Source: Gemmatimonadaceae bacterium (GTDB lineage: Bacteria; Gemmatimonadota; Gemmatimonadetes; Gemmatimonadales; Gemmatimonadaceae). Taken from it: a DNA stretch of 64,000 bases. The translations under genes were made by a program, and so were the position numbers. Positions within the stretch are counted from its first letter, which is position 1. The number at the start of each line of letters is the position of its first letter. Below, one piece after another: positions 15,773 to 24,059 of this stretch. Under the pieces are notes generated by a model that saw nothing but the letters and a program-made list of their open reading frames with translations, ran no database searches and was not told the origin of the DNA. Where the stretch lies: positions 62,001-126,000 of the forward strand of contig WYBP01000022.1 in the NCBI GenBank assembly GCA_011525845.1, written 5' to 3'.

Positions 15773-16519
15773 TCAGGGCTTCTTCAGCGCCTTGATCTCG
15801 GGCGGCAGCTCGAAGAGCGATGGCGCCTGTTCGCCGACCTCGACCTTCGTGATCGTGAGCACCTGCTCGAATCCCATCATCGAGTTCACGACCTTGTGCG
15901 GCATCAGGAGTCCGCCCACCGACTTGTACTCGGAGAGGCGGCCCACCGTCGCGATCTCGCCCTGCGGCGTCGCCTGCGTCCCCGCGGTCTCGAGGATCAG
16001 CCCGGACGTCACCGAGTAGCACTCCGTGGTGACGCGCTCCGACTTCCAGGTGAGCTTCACCTTGAGGCACTTCTCGCCCCCCACCTCACCCTCGCCGGCG
16101 AGTTCCATCGCCGAGAAGAGGTCCGGGGTGCGCACCATCGCGCGGAAGTCCGCGCCGTCGATGAACGTGGCCGCCTCGGCGCCCGTCAGGATCCGCGGGC
16201 CCGCCATCGGGTCGTTCGACCACACGGTCGACCCGTCGGATCCCTGCTTCATCTCCCCCATGCCGGCGATCACGATCGTCATCGCCATCAGGTTCGGCCG
16301 GCGCTGCACGGAGATGAACGACGCGCTCACCCCGGCCGCCGGCATCTCGAACGTTCCCTCGGAGCGCATGCCCTGGATGGTGGCGAGCTTCCCCTCGGGG
16401 TCCACCGCGCTGGTGAAGCGGGCGAGGATCTCCGTCGGGGTCTGGGCCGGCAGCACCGCTGCCGACGCGGCGACGAGGAGCAGGGTGGCGATCAGGTGGG
16501 ACGAGCGGCGCAGGAACAC
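15773..16519 (-). CDS. secreted LolA/outer-membrane lipoprotein-sorting-like protein
   Basis: 248 residues with a signal peptide (MFLRRSSHLIATLLLVAASAAVLPAQ). The start is GTG at 16519, with GGAGG four bases upstream. The body, with ILARFTSAVDPEGKLATIQGMRSEGTFEMP, LMAMTIVIAGMGEMKQGSDGSTVW, KVKLTWKSERVTTECYSVTSGLILE and GLLMPHKV, has the curved-sheet pattern of the LolA/LolB-like fold used by many uncharacterised periplasmic proteins. Two cysteines are present. It sits 39 bases after the S41 protease gene on the same strand and is probably co-transcribed with it. Lipid or lipoprotein binding is plausible but unproven. Confidence 0.7.
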   Translation of the reverse strand: MFLRRSSHLIATLLLVAASAAVLPAQTPTEILARFTSAVDPEGKLATIQGMRSEGTFEMPAAGVSASFISVQRRPNLMAMTIVIAGMGEMKQGSDGSTVWSNDPMAGPRILTGAEAATFIDGADFRAMVRTPDLFSAMELAGEGEVGGEKCLKVKLTWKSERVTTECYSVTSGLILETAGTQATPQGEIATVGRLSEYKSVGGLLMPHKVVNSMMGFEQVLTITKVEVGEQAPSLFELPPEIKALKKP

Positions 16520-16558
16520 GGGACCTCCGGCAGGGTGGGTGCGATCGGGACGACGGCG

Positions 16559-17938
16559 TCAGGGGTGCTGCGTGCGGAGCCAGGCGCGCGCGGCCTCGAG
16601 TGCCGCGTCGCGTCCCGATCGAAGGTCTACCCGCCGGAGCGGGACGAGTTCATCCGGGCGGACCCCGGCCCCCTCGACACGCCGGCCAGCGGCATCCTCG
16701 TGATCCGCGATGGCGTGCATGAGCACATCGCCATTGGGGAGTCGGGACATCAGCGCAGGGAGTGACTGGCCTGCGCTCACGGTCCCAAAGATACGCGCGC
16801 GTCCGATCGCCTGCATACCCGCCGAGAAGAACTCCGAGGTGCTCCCGGTGAACTCATCCACGAGGAGGGCGATCGGCGCGGTGATGGTCCCGACCCGCGC
16901 ACCACCCCGGTCGACGGTCCTCGGGTTGGCGACGAAGCGGATGGTCGCCCCGCGTCCATGCATCGTGCCGAGCGCGACCGTCGTGTCGAGCATGTGCCCG
17001 GAGACCCCGGCGAGCATCCCGATCACGCCCCCGGGGTTCCCGCGCAGGTCCACCACGAGCCCCGGGGTGCCGCGCGCGCCGAAGAGGTACTCGTCCAGCT
17101 GCGGGGCGATCGCGGGGAACCAGGCGCTGAAGCCGATGAGCGTCGCCGTGCGACCATCGCCGAGCGGGAGCGGCTCGCGCGTGGCCGAGACGACGATCGG
17201 CGGGAGGTTCCCCATCTGGGTGAGGCGGCCTTCGATCGGTGTGCGGACGAGGGCGACCTCGCGCTCCGCGCCGCGCGCGTCGCGGACGGTGAGGCGAATG
17301 GACTCGCCGACGGAACCGCCGAGCTGCGCGAGGGCGTAGGTCGTGATGAGGCGCTGCACGGTGGTGGTGTCCGCGCCGGAGCGGCCCGCGACCTCGGCCC
17401 GCAGCGCCGCGAGGCGCACGGTGTCCACGGCGACGATCGCGTCGCCGGGGCGGACCCCCGCGCGGTCCGCCGCCCCTCCCGGCGTGACGCGCCAGGCGAC
17501 GACGGTGTCGTCGATCGAGCGCAGCGCGAGGCCGACCGTGCCGGGCGCCGCGTCGACGGCCGGCTCGTCCGCGGCGCTCGCGCGCGGGGGCCTCGGCACG
17601 GGAACGGCGGCGCCGGGGATCAGCGCGAAGTGGGACTGGCCCGGCACTGCGATGAGCCGTCGGATGGCGCGACGCTCGGCCTCGGCATCCATCGCGCCGC
17701 CTTCGACGAGCGCCAGGCGGATCGAGTCATACGCCACCTGCCACCGCTGCCGCACGAAGAGCGTGTCCCAGTAGGTCCGCGAGACCGCGTTCCACGCCGC
17801 GTCGAAGCTGGCGGGCGCGGCCCGGGCGCCGCCGCGCGCGCCGGAGTCCTGTGCGCGGGCGATTTGAGGAGACGACGCCGCCAAGAGGATCGTGGCGAGG
17901 GCCGGGACGGCGAGGTGGGCGAGGGCGCGATGCATCAC
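16559..17938 (-). CDS. secreted S41 family peptidase with PDZ domain
   Basis: 459 residues with a signal peptide ending near ARAQ. A PDZ domain lies at about 133-175 (GLALRSIDDTVVAW..GGAADRAGVRPGDAIVAVD). The peptidase core shows LVVDLRGNPGGVIGML at about 294-309 and ALLVDEFTGSTSEFFSAGMQ, with the likely nucleophile Ser366. The usual catalytic lysine of C-terminal processing peptidases, in G-x-x-x-x-G-K, is replaced here: GTVSAGQSL has Gln391. That points to the tricorn/IRBP-like S41 branch, or to an altered active site. The start could be either of two adjacent ATG codons. It is divergent from the dehydrogenase gene across a 13-base tandem repeat. Confidence 0.85.
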   Translation of the reverse strand: MMHRALAHLAVPALATILLAASSPQIARAQDSGARGGARAAPASFDAAWNAVSRTYWDTLFVRQRWQVAYDSIRLALVEGGAMDAEAERRAIRRLIAVPGQSHFALIPGAAVPVPRPPRASAADEPAVDAAPGTVGLALRSIDDTVVAWRVTPGGAADRAGVRPGDAIVAVDTVRLAALRAEVAGRSGADTTTVQRLITTYALAQLGGSVGESIRLTVRDARGAEREVALVRTPIEGRLTQMGNLPPIVVSATREPLPLGDGRTATLIGFSAWFPAIAPQLDEYLFGARGTPGLVVDLRGNPGGVIGMLAGVSGHMLDTTVALGTMHGRGATIRFVANPRTVDRGGARVGTITAPIALLVDEFTGSTSEFFSAGMQAIGRARIFGTVSAGQSLPALMSRLPNGDVLMHAIADHEDAAGRRVEGAGVRPDELVPLRRVDLRSGRDAALEAARAWLRTQHP

Positions 17939-17988
17939 GGATGCTTGCGGACGGCGAGGGAGACGTCAAGAGGACGGCCACGGCGCGA

Positions 17989-18032
17989 GTCCGCGACGGG
18001 CGTCCGCGACGGGCGTTCGCGACGGGCGTCCG
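17989..18032. repeat. 13-base tandem repeat in a divergent promoter region
   Basis: The unit GTCCGCGACGGGC occurs at 17989-18001 and 18002-18014, once with one change (GTTCGCGACGGGC) at 18015-18027, and as a 5-base start at 18028-18032. It ends 17 bases before the GTG of the dehydrogenase gene and lies between two divergent genes, so copy number could affect both promoters. Confidence 0.85.
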
Positions 18033-18037
18033 GCGAC

Positions 18038-18043
18038 TAGCTT
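18038..18043 (+). promoter_or_regulatory. -10-like TAGCTT placed for a leaderless transcript
   Basis: TAGCTT ends 6 bases before the GTG at 18050, so transcription would begin at or next to the start codon. No Shine-Dalgarno site and no clear -35 hexamer are visible; the tandem repeat occupies the upstream region. Confidence 0.4.
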
Positions 18044-18049
18044 TCACGC

Positions 18050-19222
18050 GTGACCGCGACCATCCTGCCGCCCGACGAGTGCCGTGCGCTCGTGCCGGAG
18101 CTGGCCACCTCGCTGAACCCGAACGTCTGGGTCTACCGCTTCACCGATCCCGCAAAGGGTTGGACCCTCTCCGTCGCGACCCACGCGCCGCCGGGGTCGG
18201 GCAAGCTCTCGCTTGGCGGGTTCCGCATCGCGCCCGTGGAGCGCACCTCGTCGCCCGGGTTCACCACCGACCGCGAGGCCATCGCCCTCGCGATGGGCAT
18301 GGAGGAGAAGGTCCACTGGTCGCGCGTGATCGGCGTCGGCGGGCCCCTCGCGCTCCGGGACATCCAGCGGATCGTCGGCGGCAAGTGCGTCCTCGCCCCC
18401 ACGGCGGATGCGCGCATCGGCCAGCCGCGCGATGCCGCGCTCCTCGACTTCGCGATCGCCGCCTTCCAGGAGATCGAGCGCACGGCGGGGATCCACCTGA
18501 CCACGGGCCAGGACCTCGGGCACGGCACGATGCACGACGGTACGACGAGCTCACTCGGCTACCTGAACGCGCGCTACCAGGGGAGCGTCGTGGCCGACAC
18601 CTCCGTGCCGACTGGGGAGGGGAACTTCCGCATCCTCGACGGCATGCTGCGCGGGGTGGACGTGCCCCTCGAGCAGGCGGTCGTCGGCCTCATCGGCTGC
18701 GGGAACATCGGCATGCACATCGTGGCGCGCCTGCGGGAGCGCGGGAGCACGATCCTCGTCTGCGAGTCGCGCGCCGGCCGCCGCGCGGAGCTGGAGGCGC
18801 TCGGCATCCGCACCTGGGATGCGGCGGGCAAGGCGGAGTTCCTGCGCCAGCCGATGGACGCGCTGGTGCTCAACGCCGCCGGCGGCACGATGGACATGCC
18901 GACCGCACGCGCCTGTGCCGCGAACCCCCGCCTCAAGGTGATCTGCGGGAGCGAGAACCTGGCGATGCCCGACCCCGCGGCGGCCGAGGTGCTGCGCGCC
19001 GCGCGGAAGGTCTACGCGCCCACCGAGCTCGGCGGGATGATGGGGTACCTCACCGCGGTCGAGGAATACCTCGCGCGCGCCGAGGGGGTGCCGTTCAAGG
19101 TGGGGACGCTGCTCGCCGCGGCCGAGAAGCTCGATCCGGCCGGGTACGAGGCCACGCGTCGCGTCGTGGCGGGTGGCTACCGCGAGTCGTTCGAGGACGC
19201 CGTCACCGCGATCTACGCCTAG
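18050..19222 (+). CDS. Glu/Leu/Phe/Val dehydrogenase-like protein
   Basis: 390 residues, GTG start. The N-terminal half has KLSLGGFRI, TDREAIALAMGMEEKVHW and GGPLALRDIQRIVGGKCVLAP, which mimic the GLFV-dehydrogenase order (GG-x-R, D, LA-x-x-M-x-x-K, GGGK). The C-terminal half is a Rossmann domain with GLIGCGNIGMHIV near residue 205, VLNAAGGTMDMPTARACAANPRLKVICGSENLAMP and a tail containing YAPTELGGMMGYLTAVEEYL. The motifs are clearly diverged from leucine or glutamate dehydrogenase, so the substrate, and even catalysis, are uncertain. An oxidative deaminase of an amino acid using NAD(P) is the best guess. It converges with the TPR gene of the sdh operon, two bases apart. Confidence 0.6.
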   Translation: MTATILPPDECRALVPELATSLNPNVWVYRFTDPAKGWTLSVATHAPPGSGKLSLGGFRIAPVERTSSPGFTTDREAIALAMGMEEKVHWSRVIGVGGPLALRDIQRIVGGKCVLAPTADARIGQPRDAALLDFAIAAFQEIERTAGIHLTTGQDLGHGTMHDGTTSSLGYLNARYQGSVVADTSVPTGEGNFRILDGMLRGVDVPLEQAVVGLIGCGNIGMHIVARLRERGSTILVCESRAGRRAELEALGIRTWDAAGKAEFLRQPMDALVLNAAGGTMDMPTARACAANPRLKVICGSENLAMPDPAAAEVLRAARKVYAPTELGGMMGYLTAVEEYLARAEGVPFKVGTLLAAAEKLDPAGYEATRRVVAGGYRESFEDAVTAIYA

Positions 19223-19224
19223 CC

Positions 19225-19728
19225 CTACTCGCCGATCACCGCCTCCGCGCGGTGGGTCGGTCCCGGGCGCAGGTCGGTGCGCGCGTCGATCAGCCGGGCG
19301 CAGCAGTTCCAGCGGAGCAGGGCGTCGTCGTTCCCCTCGGGCCGGAGCTTCTCCGCCGCCTCGTACTGCTCCATCGCCTCGCGCAGCCACTCGTAGGCGA
19401 TGAACCCGGCGCCCGGCACGCCGGAGGCGATCTTCGCCGTGGCGCGCCGCTCGGCGATCACGCCGCCGTAGTACGCGCGCTCGTAGGCGCTCGTCACCTT
19501 CGCGAGCGCCTCATGGGCGCGCTTCGCCAGCTCGGCGGACTCCCCGGAGAACTGGTCCGTGAGGGAGAGCACCAGGTCGTGCAGGGCGCGCTGGTTGGAC
19601 GGGTCGGTGGCGAGGATGTCGTGGCAGATGCTCTCCGCCGCCCGCGGGTCGTTGATCAGCCGGTAGCGTTCGGCCTTCTCGATCGAGCGGGGGATCGCCG
19701 CGGCGCGGATCTTCTTGAGCTCGAACAT
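19225..19728 (-). CDS. TPR-like protein at the end of the sdh operon
   Basis: 167 residues (MFELKKIRAAAIPRSIEKAERYRLINDPR...). The sequence is helical and TPR-like: AESICHDILATDPSNQRALHDLVLSLTDQF, AELAKRAHEALAKV, YEWLREAMEQYEAAEKLRPEGNDDALLRWNCCARLID. There is no signal or membrane segment, so it should be cytoplasmic. It starts two bases after the sdhB stop and is surely translated with it. A chaperone, assembly factor or regulator of the dehydrogenase is an inference from context only. Confidence 0.7.
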   Translation of the reverse strand: MFELKKIRAAAIPRSIEKAERYRLINDPRAAESICHDILATDPSNQRALHDLVLSLTDQFSGESAELAKRAHEALAKVTSAYERAYYGGVIAERRATAKIASGVPGAGFIAYEWLREAMEQYEAAEKLRPEGNDDALLRWNCCARLIDARTDLRPGPTHRAEAVIGE

Positions 19729-19730
19729 GG

Positions 19731-20504
19731 TCACTTCGCGGGCGTGCCGCGCACGAGCCGCACCAGCGCCTTCAGCGGGTCGTAGAAACGGTCGGCCACG
19801 CGCTCCTTGAGCGGGATGATCGCGTTGTCCGTGATATGGATGCCCTCCGGACACACAGTGGTGCAACACTTGGTGATGTTGCAATACCCGATCCCGTCCG
19901 CCTGTTTGAGCTCGGCGGTGCGGTCGGCCGTGTCGAGCGGGTGCATCTCGAGCGCCGCCACATAGGTCAGGAAGCGGGGCCCGATGAACTCCTCGTGCTT
20001 CATGTGGTCGCGCAGCACGTGGCAGGTGTCCTGGCAGAGGAAGCACTCGATGCACTTCCGGAACTCCTGCACGCGGTCGATGTCCGCCTGCTGCATCCGC
20101 CAGGTGCCGTCGGGGGCGTCGGGGGAGCGCGGGGTGAACTTCTGGATGCGCTGCTTCACGCGGTAGTTCCAGCTCACGTCGGTCACCAGGTCGCGCACGT
20201 GCGGGAAGGCGCGCATCGGTTCCACCGTGACCGGCTTGGTGAGGTCGAGCTGGTTGAGCCGCGTCATGCACATCAGGCGGGGCTTCCCGTCGATCTCGGC
20301 CGAGCAGGAGCCGCACTTGCCCGCCTTGCAGTTCCAGCGGCAGGCGAGGTCGTGCGCCTGGTCGGCCTGGATCCCGTGCACGGCGTCGAGCACGACCATC
20401 CCGTCGGAGATCGGGGTGGTGTAGTCCTGGAACCCCGCCTGGGCGCCCTCGCCGCGCCAGACGCGGAAGGTGGCCGTGGGGGGGAGCGCGGTGGTCGTCG
20501 CCAT
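19731..20504 (-). CDS. sdhB: succinate dehydrogenase/fumarate reductase iron-sulfur subunit
   Basis: 257 residues; the ATG at 20504 overlaps the sdhA stop. The N-terminal ferredoxin domain binds [2Fe-2S] through Cys59, Cys64, Cys67 and Cys79 (CKAGKCGSC..C). The C-terminal domain has CIECFLCQDTC and CNITKCCTTVCPEGI for the [4Fe-4S] and [3Fe-4S] clusters. It passes electrons between the flavin in SdhA and the membrane quinone. Gene order anchor-flavoprotein-FeS and the type of anchor protein resemble actinobacterial Sdh1. Whether it runs as succinate dehydrogenase or fumarate reductase cannot be told from sequence. Confidence 0.95.
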   Translation of the reverse strand: MATTTALPPTATFRVWRGEGAQAGFQDYTTPISDGMVVLDAVHGIQADQAHDLACRWNCKAGKCGSCSAEIDGKPRLMCMTRLNQLDLTKPVTVEPMRAFPHVRDLVTDVSWNYRVKQRIQKFTPRSPDAPDGTWRMQQADIDRVQEFRKCIECFLCQDTCHVLRDHMKHEEFIGPRFLTYVAALEMHPLDTADRTAELKQADGIGYCNITKCCTTVCPEGIHITDNAIIPLKERVADRFYDPLKALVRLVRGTPAK

Positions 20505-22318
20505 CACTTCTCCTCCTCGATGATCTGCGCCAGCTCCTTCGTGAGCGGCGGGATCGGTTCGCGTGTGAGGTGCATGGCGCCGTCCGCGCCCTTGCGCACG
20601 ACGACGTTGAACCTGGCGGCCGCCGGGTCCTTCTCCGGGAAGTCGTCGCGGAAGTGGCCACCGCGGCTCTCCTTCCGGTCGATCGCGCTGCGGGTGATCG
20701 CTTCGGAGATCGTGATCAGGTTCCCGAGGTCCATCGCGGTGTGCCAGGCCGGGTTGTACTCCCGGTTCCCCACCGCGCCGGCCTTCTCGGCGCGCTTCCG
20801 CAGGGCGATCAGCTTGACCAGCGCCTCCTGCATCTCCGACTCCTTCCGGACGATGCCCACGTGGTCCTGCATCATCGTCTGCAGGTCGTGCTGCACGTGG
20901 TAGGGGCCCTCCCCGTCGGCGCCGCGCTCGAAGCACTCAAGCGAGCGCTTGGCGATCCCGTCGACCTCCGCCGCGTCGATCCGTCCCGGCACCTGCTGCT
21001 TCGCGAACTCCGCCGCGTACTTCCCGGCACGGCGCCCGAAGACGAGGAGGTCGGAGAGCGAGTTCCCGCCGAGGCGGTTGGCGCCGTGCAGGCCCACCGC
21101 GCACTCGCCGGCGGCGAAGAGGCCCGGCACGTCGGTCATCTGCGAGTCGGCGTCCACGCGGATCCCGCCCATGATGTAGTGCGTGGTGGGCCCGACCTCC
21201 ATCGGCTCCTTCGTGATGTCGATGTCCGCCAGCTGCTTGAACTGGTGGTACATGCTCGGGAGCTTCTTCCGGATGTGCTCGGCTCCGTTCGGGAGCCGCT
21301 CCTTGATCCAGGAGATGTCGAGGAAGACGCCGCCGTGCGGCGAGCCGCGGCCGGCGCGCACCTCGCGCATGATGCAGCGCGCCACGTGGTCGCGCGTGAG
21401 GAGCTCAGGCGGGCGGCGGGCGTTCTTGTCGCCCTGGGTGTAGCGCCACCCCTCCTCCTCGTTGTCCGCGGTCTGGCTCTTGTAGTTGGCGGGGATGTCG
21501 CCGAACATGAAGCGCTTCCCCTCCTTGTTGCGCAGCACGCCCCCCTCGCCGCGCACTCCCTCGGTCACGAGGATCCCCTTCACGCTCGGTGGCCAGACCA
21601 TCCCCGTGGGATGGAACTGCACGAACTCCATGTCCTGGAGCGCGGCGCCGGCGTTGTAGGCGAGCGTCTGCCCGTCGGCCGTGTACTCCCAGCTGTTGCT
21701 GGTGATGCTGAAGGCGCGCCCCACGCCCCCCGTGGCGAGCACGATCGCCCTGGCGCGGAAGACGCGGAAGCGGCCCCGCTCGCGGTCGTAGGCGAAGGCA
21801 CCGACCACGCGTGCGCCGTCCTTGAGGAGCGCGATGACCGTGACCTCCATGTGCACGTCGATCCCGAGGTGGATCGCGTGGTCCTGGAGGGTGCGGATCA
21901 TCTCGAGCCCGGTGCGGTCGCCGACGTGCGCGAGCCGGGGGTAGCGGTGGCCGCCGAAGTTGCGCTGGAGGATCCGGCCGTCGGGGGTGCGGTCGAAGAC
22001 CGCGCCCCACGCCTCGAGCTCGCGGATCCGGTCGGGCGCCTCCTTCGCGTGGAGCTCGGCCATCCGCGCGTTGTTCACGTACTGCCCGCCGCGCATCGTG
22101 TCGGCGAAGTGGACCTTCCAGTTGTCCCGGTCGTCCACGTGCCCCATCGCGGCGGCGGCGCCCCCCTCGGCCATCACCGTGTGCGCCTTGCCGAGGAGGG
22201 ACTTGCAGACCAGCCCGACCCGGACGCCCGAGGCCGCGGCCTCGATCGCTGCGCGGAGCCCCGCGCCGCCGGCCCCGATGATCAGGACGTCGTGCTCATG
22301 CGACTCGAACGACGCCAT
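20504..22318 (-). CDS. sdhA: succinate dehydrogenase/fumarate reductase flavoprotein subunit
   Basis: 604 residues; the ATG at 22318 overlaps the preceding anchor-gene stop (ATGA). The FAD dinucleotide motif is IIGAGGAG at residues 13-20, and the expected covalent FAD histidine is His46 in KAHTVMAEGG. Other family signatures include LATGGVGRAF, FVQFHPTGMVWP, GGVFLDISWIKERLP, THYIMGGIRVD and GLFAAGECAVGLHGANRLGGNSLSDLLVFGRRAG. It oxidises succinate to fumarate in the citric-acid cycle. Longer open frames upstream are shadows within the anchor gene. Confidence 0.96.
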   Translation of the reverse strand: MASFESHEHDVLIIGAGGAGLRAAIEAAASGVRVGLVCKSLLGKAHTVMAEGGAAAAMGHVDDRDNWKVHFADTMRGGQYVNNARMAELHAKEAPDRIRELEAWGAVFDRTPDGRILQRNFGGHRYPRLAHVGDRTGLEMIRTLQDHAIHLGIDVHMEVTVIALLKDGARVVGAFAYDRERGRFRVFRARAIVLATGGVGRAFSITSNSWEYTADGQTLAYNAGAALQDMEFVQFHPTGMVWPPSVKGILVTEGVRGEGGVLRNKEGKRFMFGDIPANYKSQTADNEEEGWRYTQGDKNARRPPELLTRDHVARCIMREVRAGRGSPHGGVFLDISWIKERLPNGAEHIRKKLPSMYHQFKQLADIDITKEPMEVGPTTHYIMGGIRVDADSQMTDVPGLFAAGECAVGLHGANRLGGNSLSDLLVFGRRAGKYAAEFAKQQVPGRIDAAEVDGIAKRSLECFERGADGEGPYHVQHDLQTMMQDHVGIVRKESEMQEALVKLIALRKRAEKAGAVGNREYNPAWHTAMDLGNLITISEAITRSAIDRKESRGGHFRDDFPEKDPAAARFNVVVRKGADGAMHLTREPIPPLTKELAQIIEEEK

Positions 22319-23118
22319 CAGAGGATCCTCCAGTCGGTCCAGATCCCCATCGAGACGAGGCGCACGTAGAGGTCGGCGAAGCCGACGCTGATCAGGCTCG
22401 CCCAGGCGAAGCGCATGTGCACGCGGTTGAGGCAGCTCGAGCAGTCGTACGCGGCCTTCCGGAGCGGGCGCTCGGAGATGCGGTCGAGGATGCCGCCGAC
22501 CATGTGCCGGAAGGAGTGGCAGCCGAGGGTGTAGGAGCCGAGGAGGAGGGTGTTGGTCGCGAGCACCAGGGTGCCGACGCCGATGCCGAACGAGACGTTC
22601 CCCGCCGCGTCGGTGAACCACATCGCCTTCCACACGTCGTGCGAGAGGAAGACGAGGAACACCAGCGCGATGTAGAGGAAGAAGCGGTGGACGTTCTGCA
22701 GGATGAGCGGGAGTGAGTGCTCCCCGCGGTAGCTCGTGCGCGGCTCGCCGACCGCACAGCTGATCGGGTCGGCCCAGAACGCCTTGTAGTAGGCGCCGCG
22801 ATAGTAGTAGCAGGTGAAGCGGAACCCGCCCGGCGCCCAGAGGATCAGGAGGGCGGGGGAGAAGGGGAGGATCGCCGGCCACCACCCGGGCTTCGGGCCG
22901 AACCACGAGTGCGGCGAGTCGCCGAAGAGCTCAGGCGAGTAGAACGGGGAGAGGTAGGGGCCCCAGGCGTAGTGCGCGTTCTGGAACGCGGCCCAGGTGG
23001 AGTAGACGATGAACGTGCTGAGGAGCAGGAAGACGACGAGCGGTTGGATCCACCAAGCGTCGGTGCGCATCGTCTCGCCGAACCCGCGCGGAGCGATGGG
23101 CAGGGGCGCGTGAGCCAT
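22318..23118 (-). CDS. sdhC: succinate dehydrogenase membrane anchor, single five-helix subunit
   Basis: 266 residues with five predicted membrane helices, near residues 22-46, 79-110, 135-165, 174-200 and 235-258. Conserved-looking histidines ([20 protein letters not shown]) could bind haem. The size and five-helix layout match the mycobacterial Sdh1 anchor rather than the usual SdhC plus SdhD pair of three helices each. There is a GGGAG Shine-Dalgarno site about 8 bases before the ATG. It is the first gene of the operon sdhC-sdhA-sdhB-TPR. The Sdh1 parallel is from memory and would need alignment. Confidence 0.88.
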   Translation of the reverse strand: MAHAPLPIAPRGFGETMRTDAWWIQPLVVFLLLSTFIVYSTWAAFQNAHYAWGPYLSPFYSPELFGDSPHSWFGPKPGWWPAILPFSPALLILWAPGGFRFTCYYYRGAYYKAFWADPISCAVGEPRTSYRGEHSLPLILQNVHRFFLYIALVFLVFLSHDVWKAMWFTDAAGNVSFGIGVGTLVLATNTLLLGSYTLGCHSFRHMVGGILDRISERPLRKAAYDCSSCLNRVHMRFAWASLISVGFADLYVRLVSMGIWTDWRIL

Positions 23119-23225
23119 TCACACTCTCCCGTAAGGTCTGGGGCACGGCAGGAAGCGTCAGACTGGTCGTTCGCGCCCCGAAGTTGGACGCCGGGGCCCC
23201 ACTCGGCAAGGAGCGCCCGTGGGCG

Positions 23226-24023
23226 TCAGCGAGCGCGGAACTTCTCGAGCGCCTTGCGCGTGAAGTCGGACAGCACCATGCGTCCGCTCATCGCCGCGCG
23301 CGCGTCCATCGCGGCCTCCCACCGCTCCGAACCCTCCCAATAGATGCGCTTCATCTCGCGCATCGCCTCGGGGTTGGAGGCGGCGAGGCGCTCGGCGTGG
23401 GCCGCGACCTCCGCGTCCAGCGCCGCCACGTCGTCGCACACCATCGAGTAGAGCCCATGGCGCTCGCACCAGGCGGCGTCGTGCCAGTCGGCGTGCACGC
23501 CGAGCGCCTGGAAGGGGGCGAGCCCGAGCTTCCGCTCGATCGCCACGCCCACCACGAAGGGACCGATCCCCACCTGCAGTTCGCTCAACTTCACCGAGGC
23601 GTCCCGGATGGCGATCGAGTAGTCGCTCGCCGCGATCACGCCGATCGCGCCCCCGGCCGCCTTCCCGTGCACGCGGGTCAGCACGAACTTCGGGGCGCGG
23701 ACCATCGCGAGGATCACCCGCGAGAACCCGCTGAAGAACTCCTTCCCCGCGGCGGCGTCGGCGAGCGCCGTGAACTCGTCGAACGAGGCCCCCGCGCAGA
23801 AGGCGCCGGTGCCCGCGCTCCGGAGCACGATCACGCGCGCGTCAGGGTTCTCCCCGACGGCCGTGATCTCTCGCGCGAGCAGGTCCAGGAGCTGGGCGGG
23901 GAGCGAGTTCCCCTTGGGGTGCGCGAACTCCACCGTGCCGATCCCGTCGGCGATGGAAACGGTGACCGTGCCGTCGGGTACGACACCGGGGCCGGATGCG
24001 GTCCTGCCGCTGGCTTTCGTCAT
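23226..24023 (-). CDS. enoyl-CoA hydratase/isomerase family protein
   Basis: 265-residue crotonase. Visible are [23 protein letters not shown], the oxyanion-hole region [14 protein letters not shown] and [20 protein letters not shown], then [16 protein letters not shown] with a glutamate at the usual catalytic site. It is divergent from paaA with a 36-base gap, so a role in phenylacetate or fatty-acid breakdown (a PaaF-like hydratase) is possible but not shown. The ATG at 24023 has no Shine-Dalgarno site; TATCTT sits five bases upstream, suggesting a leaderless mRNA. Confidence 0.85.
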   Translation of the reverse strand: MTKASGRTASGPGVVPDGTVTVSIADGIGTVEFAHPKGNSLPAQLLDLLAREITAVGENPDARVIVLRSAGTGAFCAGASFDEFTALADAAAGKEFFSGFSRVILAMVRAPKFVLTRVHGKAAGGAIGVIAASDYSIAIRDASVKLSELQVGIGPFVVGVAIERKLGLAPFQALGVHADWHDAAWCERHGLYSMVCDDVAALDAEVAAHAERLAASNPEAMREMKRIYWEGSERWEAAMDARAAMSGRMVLSDFTRKALEKFRAR

Positions 24024-24028
24024 GCCCT

Positions 24029-24034
24029 AAGATA
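24029..24034 (-). promoter_or_regulatory. -10-like TATCTT for the crotonase gene (leaderless geometry)
   Basis: On the minus strand TATCTT is separated by only five bases from the ATG at 24023. This puts the likely transcription start on the start codon. Confidence 0.45.
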
Positions 24035-24046
24035 CCGCCATTCCAT

Positions 24047-24052
24047 TAGATT
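24047..24052 (+). promoter_or_regulatory. -10-like TAGATT for paaA (leaderless geometry)
   Basis: TAGATT ends seven bases before the paaA ATG at 24060 and there is no Shine-Dalgarno site between. This mirrors the arrangement on the opposite strand in the same 36-base gap. Confidence 0.45.
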
Positions 24053-24059
24053 CCACGCC

